64,000 bases of DNA, taken from positions 519,441 through 583,440 of the forward strand of contig NZ_VTQH01000001.1 in the NCBI RefSeq assembly GCF_008763945.1, read 5' to 3'. Numbering within the stretch: position 1 is the stretch's first letter; each line of letters opens with the position of its first letter. The stretch is from Microbacterium testaceum StLB037. GTDB lineage: Bacteria; Actinomycetota; Actinomycetes; Actinomycetales; Microbacteriaceae. Positions 61,523-64,000 of the stretch are shown here, one piece after another. The translations under genes were made by a program, and so were the position numbers. The notes beneath the pieces are model-generated. The model was not told the origin of the DNA. It saw only the letters and a program-made list of their open reading frames with translations, and made no database searches.

Positions 61523-62709
61523 GCGTGCTGCCGCGCGTCCGCGAGGAGGTCCCGGAAGAGCAGGCCCGTCGTCTCGGGCCGGTGAGAGCGGAGGACCGCA
61601 GTACCGACTCGCGACAGCTCATGGCACAGCGCGTCGTCCCGCAGAAGCATGGAGATGCGCCTGCGCATCGTCGAGGCGTCGTCGGCAATCGTCAGGGCTG
61701 GTCGAAGGGTCGACAAGCCGCGCGCGCCGACGGTCGTCGTGACGACGGGAAGTCCGTGGGCGATCGGCGGGCCGATCTTCATGTTGACACCGCTCCCGGA
61801 GAAGATCGGGTTGACGAAGATCCGGGCCCGCTCGTAGACCGTCGCGGGGTCATCGACCTCCCCGAGGAACACGACGCCCGGCGTCTGCTCGAGGTGCCCC
61901 CGCAGCAGGGGACTCGCCCGTCGTCCCGCCACGACGAGGCGCGTCGACGAATCGCCCCCGTGCAGCGCGGCGAACACTTCGTCGACGAACCAGCGGAGGC
62001 CCTGCTCGGTGTGAGACGAGTCCAGAGCGCCCACGAAGCCGATTGAGCGATCCGGCAGGGGAAGGTCGCGTGCGTGAGGCGCGACGGTGTCGAAGGTCGG
62101 GGGAATGACCGACACCGGAACGCCGACCCGCGCGTACGCTTCTCCGTCTGCGGGCGAGATGACAGCGGCCGCGATGACTCCCCTCCACAAGCTCCGTTCA
62201 CGCAGTGCTCGATCGATCCGGCGGCTCTCGCCGCGCAGATACAGCCGCTTCGCACCGGTCGCATGCTCGGCAAGGGACTGGTAATAGGCCGCTTCGTCGT
62301 TGTGACTGCGCAGAAGGATGGGAACGTCCCCCACCGCGGAAGCGAACCGCTGCGCGGCGGGCAGCGTCCATTCATGGCTCGCCAGGACGGCATCCACTCG
62401 ACCCTGCGCCGCACGGATGACCTCGGTGACGACGCCGGACGAAACGGATCGCGAACTCAGCTGGAAGGGGTGCAGGGGATCACGCAAGGTGGACGCAACG
62501 AACCCCCGACGCGGAACGAATGTCGCGGATGCCACGAGTTCGGACGTCCTCTCCTGGTCCTCCGCCGGGACCGCTTCGCGGTGGAACGCCACGAGATGTA
62601 CGACGATGCCGGCCGCGGAGAGGGCTCTCAACTCCCCGAGGAGTTCCAGCCGGCCCCCGCTCGTGACAGGGTGGACGGCGTCGTCGGAGACGAAAACGAT
62701 CTGGGGCAC
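61519..62709 (-). CDS. GT4-family glycosyltransferase
   Basis: 396 residues from GTG, with GGAGGAACAG upstream. GT-B fold: N-terminal VFVSDDAVHPVTSGGRLELLGEL, middle SHNDEAAYY, C-terminal IGFVGALDSSHTEQGL, NPIFSGSGVNMKI and GLPVVTTTVGARGL. The C-terminal Glyco_trans_1_4 region is complete. First gene of the leftward pair with the polymerase. Confidence 0.85.
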   Translation of the reverse strand: MPQIVFVSDDAVHPVTSGGRLELLGELRALSAAGIVVHLVAFHREAVPAEDQERTSELVASATFVPRRGFVASTLRDPLHPFQLSSRSVSSGVVTEVIRAAQGRVDAVLASHEWTLPAAQRFASAVGDVPILLRSHNDEAAYYQSLAEHATGAKRLYLRGESRRIDRALRERSLWRGVIAAAVISPADGEAYARVGVPVSVIPPTFDTVAPHARDLPLPDRSIGFVGALDSSHTEQGLRWFVDEVFAALHGGDSSTRLVVAGRRASPLLRGHLEQTPGVVFLGEVDDPATVYERARIFVNPIFSGSGVNMKIGPPIAHGLPVVTTTVGARGLSTLRPALTIADDASTMRRRISMLLRDDALCHELSRVGTAVLRSHRPETTGLLFRDLLADARQHA

Positions 62710-62827
62710 CTGTTCCTCCGGACTCGCGCGCTCAGGCGTGCGCGCACCGCTCAGGCTTTCACCGGACGCGAAGGTTCTCCGCGGACGGGACCACGATTTC
62801 GCCCGTCAGCACGAGGAGTTCATCCTC

Positions 62828-62903
62828 GCGGATGCCCCGATCCGCACCGCGCTCGTTCTGCGGGAGCTGCGCGGCTGACGTCGCCGGCGCAATCGCATCG
62901 CGC
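62828..62903 (+). repeat. ribH (3' fragment): right copy of the ribH 3'-end direct repeat
   Basis: 76 bp matching 55381-55456 and ending in the ribH stop and its 25-bp downstream sequence. It still reads IRTALVLRELRG then stop, but is not joined to any ribH start. It closes the 7,447-bp segment counted repeat to repeat. The rest of the gap 62710-62998 has no gene. Confidence 0.9.
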
Positions 62904-62998
62904 GCTCGCCGGGGCATCCGCCCGAGCGAGCGCGCGACGTCAATTCGTCCGCGGGTGAGGCCTTCGGGATGGCGTTCCCACCCTCGTGTCGTGCTCCG

Positions 62999-63328
62999 TC
63001 AGTTGCAGGTGATCGTCTGGCCCGCGATCTCGTAAGTGCCGGGTCCGAGCTCGGCGCACTGCCCGAGCGCGGCGGTGGCTCCGCCAACGACGACCACCAT
63101 GACGACGATCGACAGGATCAGGAAGACGGCGCCGACGATGATGGCCGCGACGGCGGGCCCGTTGCGAACACCGGCCTTCCGACTCTTCACGAGGGCGACG
63201 ATCCCGAGGATCAGGCCGATGAGATTCGCCGGGAACGCGACGACGAGAGCGATGATGCCGAGCGTGCGCCCGGGGATGCTGGTAGTGGTCGCCGGCGGGA
63301 CGGCCTGCGGGTAGGTGGTCTCGGACAT
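62999..63328 (-). CDS. small DUF4190-like membrane protein
   Basis: 109 residues. A short polar N-terminus (SETTYPQAVPP) is followed by two membrane segments with the DUF4190 pattern LGIIALVVAFPANLIGLILGIVALVKSRK and a GPAVAAIIVGAVFLILSIVV helix. The tail ends in a short exposed domain with two cysteines (GQCAEL, TITCN). AGGAAAGGGG precedes the ATG at 63328. Function unknown. Confidence 0.75.
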   Translation of the reverse strand: MSETTYPQAVPPATTTSIPGRTLGIIALVVAFPANLIGLILGIVALVKSRKAGVRNGPAVAAIIVGAVFLILSIVVMVVVVGGATAALGQCAELGPGTYEIAGQTITCN

Positions 63329-63429
63329 GAAATCCCCTTTCCTGGGAGTTATCGGGGAACACATATTGATCGGCTGAACGCCCTCCCGCAGTGAGGCCCC
63401 CCTTGCTGGCGGGTGAAGCCCGGCCTGCT

Positions 63430-63435
63430 TACCCT
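63430..63435 (+). promoter_or_regulatory. -10 box of the gene at 63443 (leaderless)
   Basis: TACCCT seven bases before the ATG at 63443. Confidence 0.45.
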
Positions 63436-63442
63436 GACCGGT

Positions 63443-63796
63443 ATGGAGATTCTGCGGAACGTCGTCATCCTGATCCACCTCGTCGGCTTCGCCGTCCTCT
63501 TCGGGGCCTGGGTCGTCGAGGCCGTCGGACGCCGCGTACGCGTCACCGCGTTGATGAACTACGCGCTCGTCATCTCCCTCGTGACCGGACTCGCGCTCTC
63601 GGCGCCGTGGGGCCTCGACCACGACCTCAACTACGCCAAGATCGGCATCAAGCTCGTCGTGCTGCTGATCATCGGCGCACTGCTGGGCATCGGTTCGGCT
63701 CGACAGAAGCGCAACGGGTCGCTGTCCCCGGCGATCTTCTGGCCCATCGGCATCCTGACCCTGCTGAACGCCGGCCTCGCGGTGGTCTGGCGCTGA
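63443..63796 (+). CDS. small integral membrane protein
   Basis: 117 residues with four membrane segments (about residues 5-27, 40-58, 67-88 and 97-116) and few polar residues. It begins MEILRNVVILIHLVGFAVLFGAW, typical of actinobacterial small four-helix membrane proteins of unknown role. ATG 63443 is preferred over the in-frame GTG at 63413 because of the TACCCT box. Confidence 0.78.
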   Translation: MEILRNVVILIHLVGFAVLFGAWVVEAVGRRVRVTALMNYALVISLVTGLALSAPWGLDHDLNYAKIGIKLVVLLIIGALLGIGSARQKRNGSLSPAIFWPIGILTLLNAGLAVVWR

Positions 63797-63827
63797 CGGC
63801 GGGTGCCGGCGGCGTGGAACGACGACG

Positions 63828-63857
63828 TTCGGCGCGCACTCAGCGCACGCATAGACT
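63828..63857 (+). promoter_or_regulatory. possible promoter for a gene beyond the right edge
   Basis: TTCGGC (63828-63833), an 18-bp spacer and TAGACT (63852-63857). The following ~140 bases contain no open frame but end in ATG at 63998-64000, so they may be a leader. Confidence 0.35.
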
Positions 63858-64000
63858 GGAGGGTCTAGAACGCCCCTCACTCGGGGACGTTCCCGGTGCT
63901 CCTTCGCGCACCCGCTCACACACACCCCCGTGATCGCGGCGCGCCACCGCTGCGCCCCATCCCGGACGCGATTGATCGACCTTCTCGTCAGGCAGTCATG

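Noticed and set aside
55457..62827. A complete integrative element with integrase in the polysaccharide island
   Set aside because: All five genes are glycan genes; I see no integrase, transposase, relaxase or tRNA gene between the repeats.

Overview
The window is a high-GC actinobacterial chromosome segment. The gene set, the biotin-dependent acyl-CoA carboxylase arrangement, the NupO/BmpA-type nucleoside transporter and the very frequent GGATGCC heptamer suggest Microbacteriaceae, most likely Microbacterium; this is inference from sequence character, with no search run. Many genes have a TANNNT -10 box only 6-7 nt before the start codon, so leaderless transcription appears common.

Layout. 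1-2635: birA (cut by the left edge), diverging from accD and accE. 3164-6103: leftward response regulator, histidine kinase and kinase-like membrane protein. 6163-10022: TRAM-domain RNA methyltransferase, Maf pyrophosphatase, biotin carboxylase/BCCP alpha chain. 10391-14446: quinone reductase LpdA, then purine nucleoside phosphorylase overlapping a phosphosugar mutase. 14467-15842: a winged-helix/Vsr-like nuclease gene bracketed by three copies of a 68-69 bp palindromic element. 15898-23744: mannitol PTS locus (mtlR, orphan IIB, HPr, EI, mtlA, mtlF, mtlD). 24772-31714: sortase-assembled pilus (tip adhesin, major pilin, class C sortase). 31800-40036: leftward nucleoside uptake and salvage operon (bmpA, nupO, nupP, nupQ, cdd, deoA, add). 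40257-45155: manC and sdhCDAB. 45412-48647: yihY, xthA, trpS. 48756-50056: a second nuclease gene of the same architecture, bracketed by four copies of a different, 81-82 bp palindromic element. 50087-51560: GNAT acetyltransferase and Fpg/Nei glycosylase. 51761-55431: FMN riboswitch and ribD-ribE-ribBA-ribH. 55603-62709: five polysaccharide genes, lying between two copies of the last 76 bp around the ribH 3' end. 62999-63796: two small membrane proteins. The last 200 bp look like a promoter and leader for a gene beyond the window.

How the genes work together. accD, accE and accA3 are subunits of one acyl-CoA carboxylase biotinylated by BirA. EI, HPr and the mannitol enzymes form one phosphorelay that imports mannitol and yields fructose 6-phosphate. 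The nucleoside operon imports nucleosides and deaminates or phosphorolyses them; punA and the mutase handle purine nucleosides and probably the released sugar phosphate. The order birA-accD-accE-maf-accA3-lpdA-punA-pmmB-add-deoA-cdd-sdhCDAB is the same as in Mycobacterium tuberculosis (about Rv3279c-Rv3319), so the mannitol PTS and pilus loci look like insertions into an old conserved backbone.

Most notable: (i) two unrelated palindromic repeat families, each clustered around its own wHTH/Vsr-like nuclease gene, which suggests a nuclease-repeat partnership like that of REP elements and RAYT transposases but with a different enzyme fold; (ii) a 7.4-kb polysaccharide island bounded by a duplication of the ribH 3' end; (iii) the GGATGCC heptamer, over-represented and arranged as inverted pairs in hairpins after genes.
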